Origin: Crotalaria pallida
Lineage: Eukaryota; Streptophyta; Magnoliopsida; Fabales; Fabaceae
Direction: 5' to 3'
NCBI GenBank assembly: GCA_037953625.1
Contig: CM075653.1
Coordinates: 100,605,639 to 100,669,638 of the forward strand
DNA: 64,000 bases
Below, in pieces: positions 1 to 12,097 of the stretch (positions are counted from its first letter, which is position 1; every line of letters starts with the position of its first letter). Position numbers and translations under genes: made by a program. The notes under the pieces are model-generated. The model was not told the DNA's origin. It saw only the letters and a program-made list of their open reading frames with translations, and made no database searches.

Positions 1-1203
1 ACTCTTCTCAACCACCCAAGGATGATCACGTTTTGATCAACCAAGACATGACTAAAAACTCAAACTCTTTGTATTTTGTAAGATGAACACTCATGTGTTC
101 TTGGACTCAAAAACAAAAAGAAGAAAGACACAAAAAGGATAGGAAAGTGGCGACCAAGAAGGAAACCACTTTGCTTCTCATAGCATCACACCATGGAAGA
201 CTTGGGTTGATTCAATCACTGAATCACCAAGAAAATCACTCTCTTGAAAAGGATAGGCATCATGCCTAAGGCACAAAGGCAAAGCCTTCACACGTTGGTT
301 TTTCACAAGAGCCAAAAGCTTCATTCATTCATGAAATTGGTTACAATATATAGAGATTACAATGAGCATCAAGGCTGCCCCATTCCTATACACGTGAGAC
401 TAACATTGGCTAGCCATGATGACCAAATTAAGACTAACTAATGAGACTTAAATTCCCAATTGTAACCTTCATGCCACTCATATCCTAATGATGGTGATTC
501 GGCTACTTAATGCTACTCATGATGGTGAAAGGGTAACTCCCATTTTGCACTTAGTGTATGGCCGTGAATGCCATTAATGGCTTCATGAAATTGAAACCTC
601 CCTTGTCTCCTTGACTTGAATGCTTAGTCGTGCCACCATGATGATCTCATGAATATATGATTCATTTTGTAACCTTCCTCATCATATCAATTCTTATGAT
701 GGGTGTGAGCTTTGATTGCTCCTCATTTGCAATTCACATTGTAACTCTCTTGTGATGATTGCTTCATGAATGAAATCGTCTTTCTCTTTATTTCCTCTTA
801 TCCTAGGACGAATTTGTATGTTGACTAGCCATGAGAGAAATGTTTTTGTCTTCATCCCTGTAATCATAAATGACTTGGAATGTCACCAATGATTGTGGTT
901 ACAATTCATTAATTAAGGGGTTACAAATCATTAATGGTTGTTTGTAACGTTCAATTAATTTCAATTGAATACCACCTTATGTGCATTTAACACACTTCTC
1001 TCTTGCATCATTGTCATTCAAACTCGTGCACCTCTTGGCCCCCACATTTAGTGACCTTATTCCTGTTCCAAAGTGTCTTAATTAAGGGTATGTGTCCTCC
1101 ATAAGGGCACCTTTAAGGGCAGTCCCTTACATTTTCCAATCTTTGAGCTTATTGTTTTAGGATTGCATTTGAGTTTCCATGGTCTCTCCTGAGGAGGATA
1201 TCA
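1..1203 (-). repeat. LTR (3' LTR in element sense), truncated by window start
   Basis: It matches 3412-4631 over its whole length with scattered substitutions and small indels, including about 17 bases missing near 915-945. It ends in TATCA at 1203, directly before a pyrimidine tract that is the purine tract of the minus strand. The 65-codon ORF in it (244-441) is duplicated in the other LTR and is not a recognisable protein. Confidence 0.85.
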
Positions 1204-1216
1204 TTCCCTCCCTCTT
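1204..1216 (-). other. Polypurine tract of the LARD-like element
   Basis: On the minus strand this reads AAGAGGGAGGGAA, immediately followed by the TGATATCC start of the 3' LTR. That is the expected position and composition for plus-strand priming. Confidence 0.75.
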
Positions 1217-1828
1217 GAAGAGGATTTGCCCTCAAATCCTGAAGGTCCTAAAACAAAGTACACTCTCATCAGTTCAAAACAAAAAAATCTTGGAAAACAC
1301 ATTCTCTTACCCCTTGAGCACCAAGCTCACTGACACTTCCTTATTCTTGTCTCGACTATTGTCCAAGAAAGGACTTATTGCTTCAACTATTGTGCTCATT
1401 CCTATCCACAAGGATCAAACACAACAATGATAAAACCACCCTTACTATTGTTGGATTGTGATGGACAGCTCCAACAACAGCTTCAACTTTGACCCATGCA
1501 TTGGCTTCACACTTGTTTTCAAACTAAATAAATTCTAGTCCTAAACAAATGAAAAGTTACATATCCTGTTACATGTTTACACGGGTCTTGACTTGACTCA
1601 TAAATGAGACTCAAACTAAAAAGACTCAAGATAAGAATTCCAACTAAAAGAAAATTCCTATCTAAAACATGGTTGCTTAAGGAAACAAGCACTTAATCTT
1701 CACAGTTGAGGCGATGGTAAGTGTACCCCCATTTAGTACTCATTCTTGCAACCTGAAAATCCAAACAAACAAAAAGTTTTAACAAGATATGTGTCAGAAA
1801 GATAGAAATTAAAGCAAAGTCTCCACTC

Positions 1829-2075
1829 TTGTTTTCACTCAAAGTGTTTGCACTCATATTACTCAAAGTGTTTGCGCTCTTTGTGTTTTACTCATGCTCT
1901 CTTTGCTTTTCATTCTTTCTCACAAGTGTTTCACTTTTAAGCATCTCACTCTCAAGTGTTTCACTCATGCTTTCTTCCACTCTCACAAATGTTTCACTCT
2001 TAAGCATCTCACTCTCAAGTGTCTCATTTATGTTTCTTGTTCTCTTTTTTCTTTTCATGGATTGGTCCAAAAACC
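1829..2075 (-). repeat. Degenerate short tandem repeats inside the LARD-like core
   Basis: Units around CACTCTCAAGTGTTTCACTC and CTTAAGCATCTCACTCTCAA recur about six times. A minus-strand ORF through the stretch repeats LESEMLKSET. I see no known domain. It could be a relic of a repeat-rich coding segment or a simple minisatellite. Confidence 0.5.
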
Positions 2076-2565
2076 TCCTTCACCAAAGGCACTTCTTTCA
2101 ATTATGCCATGGTTTCATAATCACTTGATGTTAGCTCCACAAAGGATTTGTAGGAATGCAAAATCAAAATTTCAGCAACCAGAGACTCTAAGACTCAACA
2201 AACTCTAAGACTCAAAGTCTCAAAAACTCAACAACTCAAAGTGTGTTTTAAAGACTCAACAAATTTGACTAAACACAAAAAGAAATGGTTCATCCACTAA
2301 ACACACTATACAACTATCAGACACAAAACAAAAGACTCAATAATGGGTTTAAAAATTCAACACTTCTTGACCAAGAACAAAAAATTTTAATTCGGCCAAG
2401 GCAAATTTTTAACACACTATTGTTATAACAACTACCAAACTCAAAAGACACAAACTATTCTTGACCAAAATCAAAGAGCCTAATTCGGCCAAGACTCAAA
2501 ACAAACTCTAAGAAATACAACAAATCAAAACTCAAAGACAACACAAACCAAGAATCAAACCAATC

Positions 2566-2995
2566 TTGGCCGCGGTTTGGACAGAACCGATTTAGGGACA
2601 CAAAATTTGTGACAAAACAAACACCAAGTTTGCCACGGTTTTAACACTAAACAATTTTTGTGACAAATGAAAGAAAACGTGACAAGAACCAAAATTTTGC
2701 CACGGTTTGACTCTAACAACACAAAACAGCCACAAATTTGAACCATGGTTTTACAAGGAGCACCCAATTAGCCACGGTTCACTAGACAACACCTAAAAAC
2801 AAAAAGACGCACCACAAATTCTAGACACGAACTAGCGACGACTCAACCTTAAAAACAGCCACGGTTTTGTATATACAACAAAACTGTCTCGGTTTTAAAG
2901 TTGCACACAACAACACAAATTAGGGACAGATCAAACAGCCACGATTTTGTTTTTGAATATAACACATCAAAATGAAATCAGCCACGGTTTGATTT
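2566..2995 (-). repeat. Interspersed CCACGGTTT motif array in the LARD-like core
   Basis: About eight copies of GCCACGGTTT or close variants (GCCGCGGTTT, GTCTCGGTTT, GCCACGATTT, GCCACGGTTC) are spaced roughly 40-85 bp apart, separated by A-rich sequence with repeated TTTGTGACA-like words. It lies in the leader side of the element, between the PBS and the mid-core. Function is unknown. Confidence 0.6.
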
Positions 2996-3210
2996 GTCTC
3001 AAACTGGACAACACCCAAAACGACTCAAATGATTCACATGATTCAAGTGTGAATCAAACTCAAAAACGACTCAAAATAAAAATACCTTAGAAGAAATTCT
3101 GAATCTTGTAACCACTTGATGAGTGATTCATGGCTTTCTCATACCAAGTTGATATCCAAATTGATACCACTTTGATATGCACTTTGGACGTCCTCTGCTT
3201 AAGAGAAAAA

Positions 3211-3226
3211 CCTGGTTTTGATACCA
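3211..3226 (-). other. Primer binding site of the LARD-like element
   Basis: On the minus strand TGGTATCAAAACCAGG begins three bases after the CGTATCA end of the 5' LTR. It has the TGG start expected for pairing to a tRNA 3' CCA end. The tRNA species was not determined. Confidence 0.65.
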
Positions 3227-3229
3227 AAT

Positions 3230-4631
3230 TGATACGCCCAGGAAATGAGACCATGGATTCCAATTCTTTTCTCCAAGGGAAAGATCAAATGATCTTAGAC
3301 TCTGACTCAAAAAGAGACTCAAATTGAGAAAACACTCTCAATCACTCAAGAAGATCCACGAATTGATCTTCAAACAAGACTCAAGAAACTAAGAAGAACC
3401 ATCAAAGAGAGACTCTTCTCAACCACCCAAGGATGATCACGTTTTGATCAACCAAGACATGACTCAAAACTCAAACTCTTTTTGTATTTTGTAAGATGAA
3501 CACTCATGTGTTCTTGGACTCAAAAACAAAAAGAAGAAAGACACAAAAAGGATAGGAAAGTGGCGACCAAGAAGGAAACCACTTTGCTTCTCATAGCATC
3601 ACACCATGGAAGACTTGGGTTGATTCAATCACTGAATCACCAAGAGAATCACTCTCTTGAAAAGGATAGGCATCACGCCTAAGGCACAAAGGCAAAGCCT
3701 TCACACGTTGGTTTTTCACAAGAGCCAAAAGCTTCATTCATTCATGAAATTGGTTACAATATATAGAGATTACAATGAGCATCAAGGCTGCCCCATTCCT
3801 ATACACGTGAGACTAACATTGGCTAGCCATGATGACCAAATTAAGACTAACTAATGAGACTTAAATTCCCAATTGTAACCTTCATGCCACTCATATCCTA
3901 ATGATGGTGATTCGGCTACTTAATGCTACTCATGATGGTGAAAGGGTAACTCCCATTTTTCACTTAGTGTATGGCCGTGAATGCCATTAGTGGCTTCATG
4001 AAATTGAAACCTCCCTTGTCTCCTTGACTTGAATGCTTAGCCGTGCCACCATGATGATCTCATGAATATATGATTCATTTTGTAACATTCCTCATCATAT
4101 CAATTCTTATGATGGCCATGAGCTTTGATTGCTCCTCATTTGCAATTCACATTGTAACTCTCTTGTGATGATCGCTTCATGAATGAAATCGTCTTTCTCT
4201 TTATTTCCTCTTATCATGGGACGAATTTGTATGTTGACTAGCCATGAGAGAGATGTTTTTGTCTTCATCCTTGTAATCATAAATGATTTTGAATGTCACT
4301 AATGATTGTGGTTACAATTCATTAATTAAGGGGTTACAAATCATTAATGTCAAGTTTAAAACTATTAATGGTTTTTTAACGTTCAATTAATTTCAATTGA
4401 ATACCACCTTATGTGCATTTAACACACTTCTCTCTTGCATCATTGTCATTCAAATTCGTGCACCTCTTGGCCCCACATTTAGTGACCTTATTCATGTTCC
4501 AAAGTGTCTTAATTAGGGGTATGTGTCCTCCAGAAGGGCACCTTGGGCAATCCCTTACATTTTCCAATCTTTGAGCTTATTGTTTTAGGATTGCATTTGA
4601 GTTTCCATGCTCTCTCCTGAGGAGGATATCA
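3230..4631 (-). repeat. LTR (5' LTR in element sense), complete, 1402 bp
   Basis: It starts TGATACGCCC and ends GGATATCA, so the termini form a 5 bp inverted repeat (TGATA/TATCA). It is directly repeated at 1-1203. The base following it (4632) begins ATTTT, a candidate target duplication whose partner is outside the window. Confidence 0.85.
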
Positions 4632-4736
4632 TATTTTTATTTCCTTAACACTTTTTAGAGTCCCAATAATAATTATAATGATAATTTTGAAAAATTATAC
4701 TAAATATTTACATTTCCAATATCACGATACTAACTA

Positions 4737-5029
4737 CTCCCTCTGGTCCTATATATAAGGCATTTTCTAGAAGAAATCTTTGGTCCTATATATAGGACAC
4801 TTTATATTTCCTATGCATCATTATTTGTTTTTTCTCTTTTTTGCCCTTATTAAATGTTTTGACTAACTATGTTTTTTTGTTATTCATTAATGAATGTGCA
4901 CTTTCCAAGTAAAGTTGAGGGGTAAAATTGTAATGTTATAATATATTCTCAAAAAATTCACAAAACTAACCAGTTTCCTTGGTCTGGGGAATACGGTTAA
5001 GTATGCCCTATATATAGGACCGGAGGGAG
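4737..5029. mobile_element. Stowaway-like MITE (Tc1/mariner type)
   Basis: The left end CTCCCTCTGGTCCTATATAT and the inverted right end match over about 28 bp (right end read inverted: CTCCCTCCGGTCCTATATAT). Both ends are flanked by a TA dinucleotide (4735-4736 and 5030-5031). At 293 bp with no coding capacity, it fits the CTCCCTCCG-type Stowaway consensus known in plants. Confidence 0.85.
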
Positions 5030-5031
5030 TA

Positions 5032-6172
5032 ACATTCTTAAAAGATGTGTTTTTTAATAAAAAGACTGATATATGTGACCAAAAGGAGTAACTACAAATG
5101 AATCAAAAGATGGAATATATATAAGACCTCATGCTTAAAAAAACTCAGAGCTCCAAATTATTTTTATTTTTTAATAATTAGATTGAAATATTATATTAGT
5201 TTTTTTTTATCAAGGGTATCCTTCAACCAAAGACTAATCCCTTCCAAGGCGTAGAGATTACCTAAGTGAGCGTTGCCTCTACCAACAAAGTTTTTCCATT
5301 CATATTAGTTTTTATAATATGTATATTGATAATCATTGTAATTAATGTATATAAATTTTATAAATGAATCTTTATGCAAACATACTCTATAAATTTTGCA
5401 AGATATATTATCTAGGGCACAAATTAAAAAATCCTTTAAGAAAATGATAATTGGCCGTCCATGAAAATCACAACTCTATATCATTCATTCAGATCCTGCC
5501 TAAAATCCTTACCGATTCAAGTTGGAATCATCACAGTCACAAGATCACAAGAATCACTTTCCATCTTCCACCCACAGTTAAGTCACATATAGAGAACCCA
5601 TTCCCCATGCATTATTTGTGTGCATTTGCCACAACACTTCTCTCACACCCCTGTCACTAGCCCTTCCTTTTCTGTTCAGTTTTCACATTTTGGCTTTGCC
5701 CTTTGGCTCCTAAAAACACAACCCAAAGCTCAAGCTAGCCGCCATACTTCCCTCACGTGATTTTCCCTTCTCAGGCAACTGCTCATTACTGACTTTGGTC
5801 ACCACTTTTCAAGAAAATAATTTTAACTTTTTACACATTATTATTTTCATTATTATGTACCATATATTATTCATGCAAGTGGAGCTTCCAAACAAAACAC
5901 CTCAAGTAACATTATTGTTAAAAGAAACATAGAAAAAGGTTCTTCAGTTTCACGGACTTGTTTAAGGGTCATGTAGTTACTGATCAAAAACAATAGAGAT
6001 TCTTTCACTTGTTCTTCTCAGCTCTCTGCCAAAATCACCTACATTTATTAGGGTCTTCATTCTCTTGCTCAAAACAACCGTCACATTCACGGGCTGCTAA
6101 AAAACAACGTGTTATAATGCTTAGTCGGTCTCTTTTTTTCATTTAATATTTCTTTTTCTATGCTTTTTAAGT
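5032..6172. other. AT-rich upstream region of the xylosidase gene
   Basis: I see no gene or clear element. It contains the probable promoter and 5' leader of the downstream beta-xylosidase. A 70-codon ORF at 5451-5660 has no recognisable domain and is treated as chance. Confidence 0.5.
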
Positions 6173-6180
6173 TATATATA
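6173..6180 (+). promoter_or_regulatory. Candidate TATA box of the beta-xylosidase gene
   Basis: TATATATA lies 36 bp upstream of the ATG at 6216. If used, the 5' leader would be very short, so a more distal promoter is possible. Confidence 0.4.
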
Positions 6181-6215
6181 GCTTATTAGATTCATAACAA
6201 GCATACACATTCACA

Positions 6216-9200
6216 ATGGCATGCATTGAAAACAGAGGATGCTCTGTTTTCCTCTGTTTCTTGTTTCTCTCCGTAACAATTTTATTGAATACTAGTCAAG
6301 TTTCGAGCCAAATGCCTCCGGTTTTCGCTTGCGATGTCACGAAGAATGCAGCATTGGCTGGTTATGGATTCTGCAACAAGTCACTGCCGGTGCACGAGAG
6401 GGTGGCCGACCTTGTGAGTAGGTTGACATTACAGGAAAAGGTTGGGAACTTGGGGAATGCTGCTGTGGATGTGAGTAGGCTTGGGATTCCAAGGTATGAA
6501 TGGTGGTCCGAGGCACTTCATGGAGTCTCCATGATCGGTCCGGGGTCGCGGTTTTCCAATGTGGTACCGGGAGCAACCAGTTTTCCAATGCCTATTCTCA
6601 CTGCTGCTTCTTTCAATGCTTCCTTGTTTGAAACCATTGGAAGGGTGATGTTTCCCTTGCTTTTGTTCTTCTATGTGTACTTTCATTTTTTTTTTTCCTT
6701 GTGATTTTAGAAGGGGTTCCTTAAAACGGATCAAATGTGATAGCTTTCCATTCTTTACTGAAAAAAGTGGTTAACAAAAGTCATTGGAGTTGGCAGTTCT
6801 TTCTTAGTGTTCTATGGAGGCTATGTTTGGATGGATGGTGGGAATGGAATGAAAATAGTTAAAATGATGTTTCCATTGTTTGGGAGTTGTTAAACCCTTT
6901 GGGAATTGATAAACTAATGAAATGAAATGGAAATTATTCACTTAAAACAATCAAAATCTTTACCTGCCAAATTGGGATAGAGCCAATGTAAAGGAAAAGA
7001 ATGGAAACCTTTCCCTTTCTATTCCATCCCCTTCAAAACTCTCAAACATACCCTCAGATTTCGAATGCGAAATATGATTTTATAGGTTTGAGTTTGATTC
7101 TTATACAAAATATAGGTTTGGTTCCTCCTATTGAGATTTTCTTCAATTACATTCATAATACAGTTCTATTAATGTCTAAATGAAGTTAAAGAAAAAACAA
7201 ATAGCAAATTACAAAGTGTGAAATCTTACAGGCATTTTGGCAATGCAATGAGGCTGAAACTGTGATTTGATTAAGATAAGAGAAGAAGGTAGGGTGGTTA
7301 CAGCCTTACAGGTTTTCTTTTCTGTTTTTGTTTTGGCCACCATTTCCACTCATAATGCTTTTGACATAAAAATGGAAGTATTTTGGGTAAAATTTATGAT
7401 TGAACAAGACAACAATGAGATAATAAATCAAGCAAAAATATAGGTGAGTTCTTAGGGGGAACTTAAAGACTTTAGATGCAGATTATTGTCATACACAGTG
7501 ACATAATCTGAAAATTAAACACTCCCTGAATTCTCAAATGGTACATTTAAATGGATGCAGTTACATTTTGCACTATACTAATAGAAAAAATTGGTTTTCT
7601 AATGGTATTTATGCTATTATACGGTTACTGCAGGTGGTTTCAACTGAAGCAAGAGCAATGCACAATGTAGGGTTGGCTGGTTTGACATATTGGTCACCAA
7701 CCATTAACATATTCCGGGACCCGAGATGGGGAAGAGGCCAAGAGACACCAGGGGAAGACCCTGTGCTTGCTAGCAAATATGCATCAGGCTATGTGAGAGG
7801 CTTACAAAAAAGTGATGATGGGGATCCTAACAAGCTCAAGGTTGCTGCTTGTTGCAAACACTATACAGCCTATGATGTCGATAACTGGAAAGGCGTTTCG
7901 CGTTTCACCTTCAATGCTGTGGTAAACTAAGATTCCTTTGTTAGTTTAAGCATTTTTTTTAGATTAAAACTTGTTAAAAAATATAAAGAAGACAAAAACA
8001 TTTCTGATACTTATATGTTTATTTGGTTGAATGGAACTTTTACTAAAAATCATTTCTCACAAAAACATTTCTGCAAATAGAAGTACAAGTGTTTTTAAGG
8101 ATGGAGAGAAAAGAATCATTTTCTTAATTTTATTTTTTTTTGTTTTTTGCTTGTTAATTTTGTTAGGTAACACAACAAGATCTGGAAGACACATTCCAAC
8201 CACCATTTAAGAGTTGTGTGATTGATGGGAACGTTGCGAGTGTTATGTGTTCGTACAACCAGGTTAATGGAAAGCCAACCTGTGCAGACCCTGACCTCCT
8301 TAAAGGGGTTATCCGAGGAAAGTGGAAGCTAAATGGGTATTTTCAAATCTCAATCCTCCAAAATCTTCTCTGATAGTGTTTGTTGTTGATGTTTATTGCT
8401 CTTATTTGTTGATAATGCTTTGTTTTTACAATCATATTATTATCTGGGCTATGCAGATATATTGTTTCTGACTGTGACTCAGTAGAAGTGCTTCACAAAA
8501 ATCAGCACTACACCAAAACTCCTGAAGAAGCTGCAGCAAAATCAATTCTGGCAGGTAACACTATAGTAAAAAATTCATAAGCAAATACTGAATAACAAAT
8601 TAAATGTGATTTTGTTACTAGCAAAAGTCTAGGAAATTAAATTGATTTATATTTTATATATACTGTTATTTAAAAATAAAAGTGTGTTACAATGTTGTAG
8701 TAACTAAAGCTTTAACTTGAAAAGTTTTTTAACTAGGAGACTATATATAATATAGGATATTCTTTACAGTGTCGTCTTCTTGTAATTTAAATGCATATCT
8801 CTTTATTAATGTTTGTTATTTTATTTCACAGGATTGGATTTGAACTGTGGAAATTATCTTGGCCAGTACACAGAAGGTGCTGTCAAACAAGGGCTTGTGG
8901 ATGAAGCATCCGTTAACAATGCTGTTTCCAACAATTTCGCCACGTTGATGCGTCTTGGTTTCTTTGATGGTGATCCAACCAAGCAACCTTACGGAAACCT
9001 TGGTCCAAAAGATGTCTGCACTCCAGCGAACCAGGAGCTTGCACGTGAAGCTGCGAGGCAAGGGATTGTGTTGCTTAAGAACACTCCAGGGTCATTGCCT
9101 CTTAATGCCAAAGCCATTAAATCACTTGCAGTTATTGGACCTAATGCTAATGCTACAAAGACCATGATTGGAAATTATGAAGGTACCAAATTTTCTAACT

Positions 9201-10610
9201 TATTATTGGTTTTTACATATTTCTATACAGCACCAAACTTATAAACTTTTTACTGTAGCCTTTAGGCAACATGTATGACATGATATTATAAATTGAAGAC
9301 ATATTATCTCCACTTTTGGATTAATATCATAGTTAACAAGTTCCGAATATTTTGCAGGCATTCCATGCAAGTATACATCACCCTTGCAAGGCCTAACGGC
9401 CTTAGTTCCAACAAGCTATGCTGCTGGCTGTCCTGATGTCCATTGCACTAATGCAGTAATAGATGATGCCAAAAAAATTGCAGCTTCTTCAGATGCAACC
9501 GTGGTCGTGGTCGGTGCAAATCAAGCAATAGAAGCTGAGAGTCTTGACAGAGTCAACATTCTTCTTCCTGGACAACAACAACATCTAGTTACTGAAGTTG
9601 CAAGTGTATCAAAGGGACCTGTGATTCTTGTCATAATGTCTGGAGGAGGCTTTGATGTGTCCTTTGCTAAGACTAATAATAAAATCACAAGCATTTTGTG
9701 GGTTGGCTACCCTGGCGAAGCTGGAGGAGCTGCTATATCTGATGTGATCTTTGGTTTTCATAATCCAAGTAGGTCACTCACACTCTCCCCTTATGTCACA
9801 CAATTTTCATTCCAATAATGACACAGCTTTGACACTCAAATGATTTTTTTCTTGCAGCATTTCTATGCAGTAAGAGGTATTATAATACCAACTTTTGACA
9901 AGCTGGCATGACAATAAATTACTGAACTTTATTGACACAAGTGCTAAATCAAAAAATAAAAGTCAAATGTGATATTTGACAAAATCGGCCACGAATTTTT
10001 GTTTCGTACTAACCATCAATTTCCATTTTCTTAAGCAGGTGGAAGGCTACCAATAACATGGTATCCACAATCATATGTAGATAAAGTACCAATGACCAAT
10101 ATGAACATGAGGCCAAATCCTGCCACAGGTTACCCTGGAAGATCATACAGATTTTATAAAGGGGAAACCGTTTTCTCATTTGGAGATGGGATAAGCTACT
10201 CAACTTTCAAGCATACATTAGTTAAAGCACCTCAGCTAGTGTCTGTTCCCCTTGCTGAGGATCATGTGTGCCGTTCCTTGGAATGCAAGTCACTTGATGT
10301 AGCTGATGAGCATTGCCAAAACTTGGCCTTTGATGTTCACCTTAAGGTCAAGAACAAAGGGAAAATGAGCGGAAGCCATACCGTGTTCTTGTTCTCTAGT
10401 CCTCCTGCAGTGCACAATGCACCTCAGAAGCACTTGCTTGGTTTTGAGAAAGTTCACTTGACAGGAAAATCAGAATCTATTGTTAGCTTCAAGGTAGATG
10501 TTTGCAAGGATTTGAGTATGGTTGATGAATTTGGCAACAGGAAAGTTGCCTTAGGACAACATCTGCTTCATGTAGGAAACTTGAAGCATCCTTTGGGTGT
10601 GAGGATTTGA
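6216..10610 (+). CDS. BXL: Beta-D-xylosidase / alpha-L-arabinofuranosidase-type GH3 enzyme (BXL family), seven exons
   Basis: Exons by GT-AG junctions and conserved reading: 6216-6644, 7634-7921, 8167-8336, 8457-8554, 8832-9182, 9358-9768, 10039-10610. These total 2319 nt and encode 772 aa, the usual length for plant BXL proteins. An N-terminal signal peptide (hydrophobic [13 protein letters not shown], likely cleavage near residue 30) implies secretion to the cell wall, where the family trims xylose or arabinose from xylans and arabinans. Landmarks in order: GH3 N-terminal domain with WWSEALHG and [15 protein letters not shown] (exons 1-2); [11 protein letters not shown]; the nucleophile motif VSDCDSV with Asp about residue 301 (exon 4); GH3 C-terminal domain in exons 5-7 ([15 protein letters not shown]); and a fibronectin-III-like tail in exon 7. 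Junction phases all agree and no stop or frameshift was seen. The 3' half of exon 7 and its 3' flank are duplicated at 20099-20512 and 47792 onward. Substrate preference cannot be read from sequence alone. Confidence 0.95.
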
Positions 10611-11581
10611 AACAAGCTTTCAAATCATCTCCACAAAGTTTTTTCTCATTGGTTTCCTTGCCACAAACATTATTATAGGGGACCCGAAATTTCACTAGAA
10701 GAGAGGGACCTAGAAATAAGTTTTCCGTAATTGTAACAAATTTCTCTAATTTTCCTCTCATTCGAATAAAAACAAAATTTGAATCAAAGTTTTCAAGTAC
10801 ACCCTACATATTTTATTTGGCAATGTGAACGACCCAATTTTTTTCTTTTTTTTGCAACGTGCCGGTGGCTTTATCTGTGGCCACCCGCAATAGCACCACG
10901 GTTAGGAAGGGTTTACATTTAAGATCAGATATAGTTTTAATTGTTGAAGTCTTTTGTTACAACAAACACCCATACGATTCCATGCATTTGAAAAAAAAAA
11001 AAAAAATTTCAATCGTCAATACTCTTTCCAGTCCCTAATGTAAGTCTTTTTAGAAGAAAAAAATTGATCCGTAACGTAAGTTCTCTTTCCAAATGGCATT
11101 AATTATTTCTTTTAAACAAACACATATTTATTTAACACATTTTAGAATTTTAATAGTAATTATAAGGATAGTTTTGAAAAAGCATATCAAATGTTTATAT
11201 TTTCAATACCACTAATAATGCTAGTTACTCCCTTCGTTTCAATTTATCTATCGTTGTAACATTTTCAACTTATTCCAAATTATTTACCACTCTACGAATT
11301 CAAGAGTGCATTGATTAATTTTTTTCAACTTTAACCTTACTTTTAAACATTTTGACACTTAAGATTGTGATACTTGTCATTCAGATGATAAAGGATGTGT
11401 TGCTATGTGTTTAATAGAATATCTTCGAAAAGATGTGATAATATTCAAAAGATTAGTTTATGTGAAAAGAAGAGGCATACTCCTTTTTTTGTTTATCATA
11501 GGCACACTCTATTCTATTTGAAATATAAACAATCAAAAACATATTTCTCTTAAATTAAAATATAAGCAAAACTATCAACGT
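10611..11581. other. 3' flank of the xylosidase gene, shared with the duplicate copy
   Basis: It includes the 3' UTR. From about 10678 to 11355 the sequence aligns with 47792-48570 and then 49203 onward, which are the flanks of the broken second copy. At 11226 a TACTCCCTTCG motif resembles a Stowaway terminus, but I could not find a matching right end. No gene is seen. Confidence 0.6.
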
Positions 11582-11766
11582 GGGGTTGTTCAAGTGGTAG
11601 CTCACTTGGTCCCTTAATCAACTGGTCTCGAGTTCGAGCCTTGGATATGGAGCAACCCTGCTGGGAAACCCCTACCGCTTAGTGCGAACTCAATTGGGTC
11701 GGACCGGATCAATCGTTTTCTGGATAAACCAAATCCGAATAACAGTTGGTGTAAAAAAAAAAAAAA
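11582..11766 (+). mobile_element. tRNA-derived SINE with A-tail
   Basis: The head resembles a tRNA gene: an A-box-like GTTCAAGTGGTAGCTCACTT and a B-box-like GAGTTCGAGCC (11630-11640). An unrelated body of about 115 bp and a run of about 14 A follow. Flanking AAAACTAT and AAAACTAAT may be an imperfect target duplication. It is likely a pol III-transcribed SINE about 185 bp long. Confidence 0.8.
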
Positions 11767-12045
11767 CTAATTAACTTTATTCAATCTTGTTTAATTACCA
11801 ATGCAAGTTTTTAAAATATTCCTCAAAAATTGTTATTTTATCTAATTTTTGTTTTATTTCTAATGTCACTTTTCCAAAATACCTTTACTTTTTTTATAAA
11901 TTTAAGAAAATTAAAATCTCTTAATAAACATAATTTTTTTTCTTGTATTTCATAAACGGATAGAGCAAAAGATAAGCTTTTAATATCGACCTCTGCTTAC
12001 CCACCAGTGAAGTAGTTACAGAATAAAGAAGCTACACAGTAAGTG
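11767..12045. other. AT-rich upstream region of the NLR gene
   Basis: There is no gene. It holds the probable promoter and leader of the NLR, with a CT-rich stretch directly before the ATG (12060-12097). Confidence 0.45.
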
Positions 12046-12051
12046 GGTCAA
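12046..12051 (-). promoter_or_regulatory. Candidate W-box upstream of the NLR gene
   Basis: GGTCAA on the plus strand is TTGACC on the minus strand, the WRKY-factor core, 47 bp before the ATG. A single six-base match is weak evidence, although such sites are common in resistance-gene promoters. Confidence 0.3.
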
Positions 12052-12097
12052 AGTCTTATATCTTCATCTTTCTTTCATTTCATTCCATTTCATTTCC

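Larger units (their letters stand above)
1..4631 (-). mobile_element. Non-autonomous Ty3/gypsy-derived LTR element (LARD-like), one LTR cut by the window edge
   Basis: Two direct repeats of about 1.2-1.4 kb (1-1203 and 3230-4631) flank a 2.0 kb core. Orientation is minus: the repeat begins TGATA and ends TATCA, a primer binding site lies beside 3230 and a purine tract beside 1203. No gag or pol ORF survives in the core. Just inside the 3' LTR, a short minus-strand stretch (about 1204-1245) can be read as a short peptide resembling the C-terminal tail of many plant Ty3/gypsy pol proteins (DLRANPLQEGGND), preceded by an in-frame stop. I infer an element that lost nearly all coding capacity but kept the cis signals. 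The 3' end of the element (lower coordinates) is outside the window. Confidence 0.8.

Noticed and set aside
244..441. A 65-codon ORF repeated at 3657-3854
   Set aside because: Both copies lie in the two LTRs of one element, so duplication is explained by LTR identity. No domain or coding signature is evident.
1179..1430. 83-codon plus-strand ORF at the LTR/core junction
   Set aside because: It crosses the LTR boundary, and the minus strand of the same bases carries the purine tract and pol-tail remnant.
11226..11480. Possible Stowaway MITE starting TACTCCCTTCG
   Set aside because: No matching right terminus with a TA flank could be found here or in the paralogous copy at 48453.
11582..11654. 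Functional tRNA gene
   Set aside because: A- and B-box-like motifs are present, but no cloverleaf with a proper acceptor stem could be drawn and an A-tailed body follows, so it is a SINE head.
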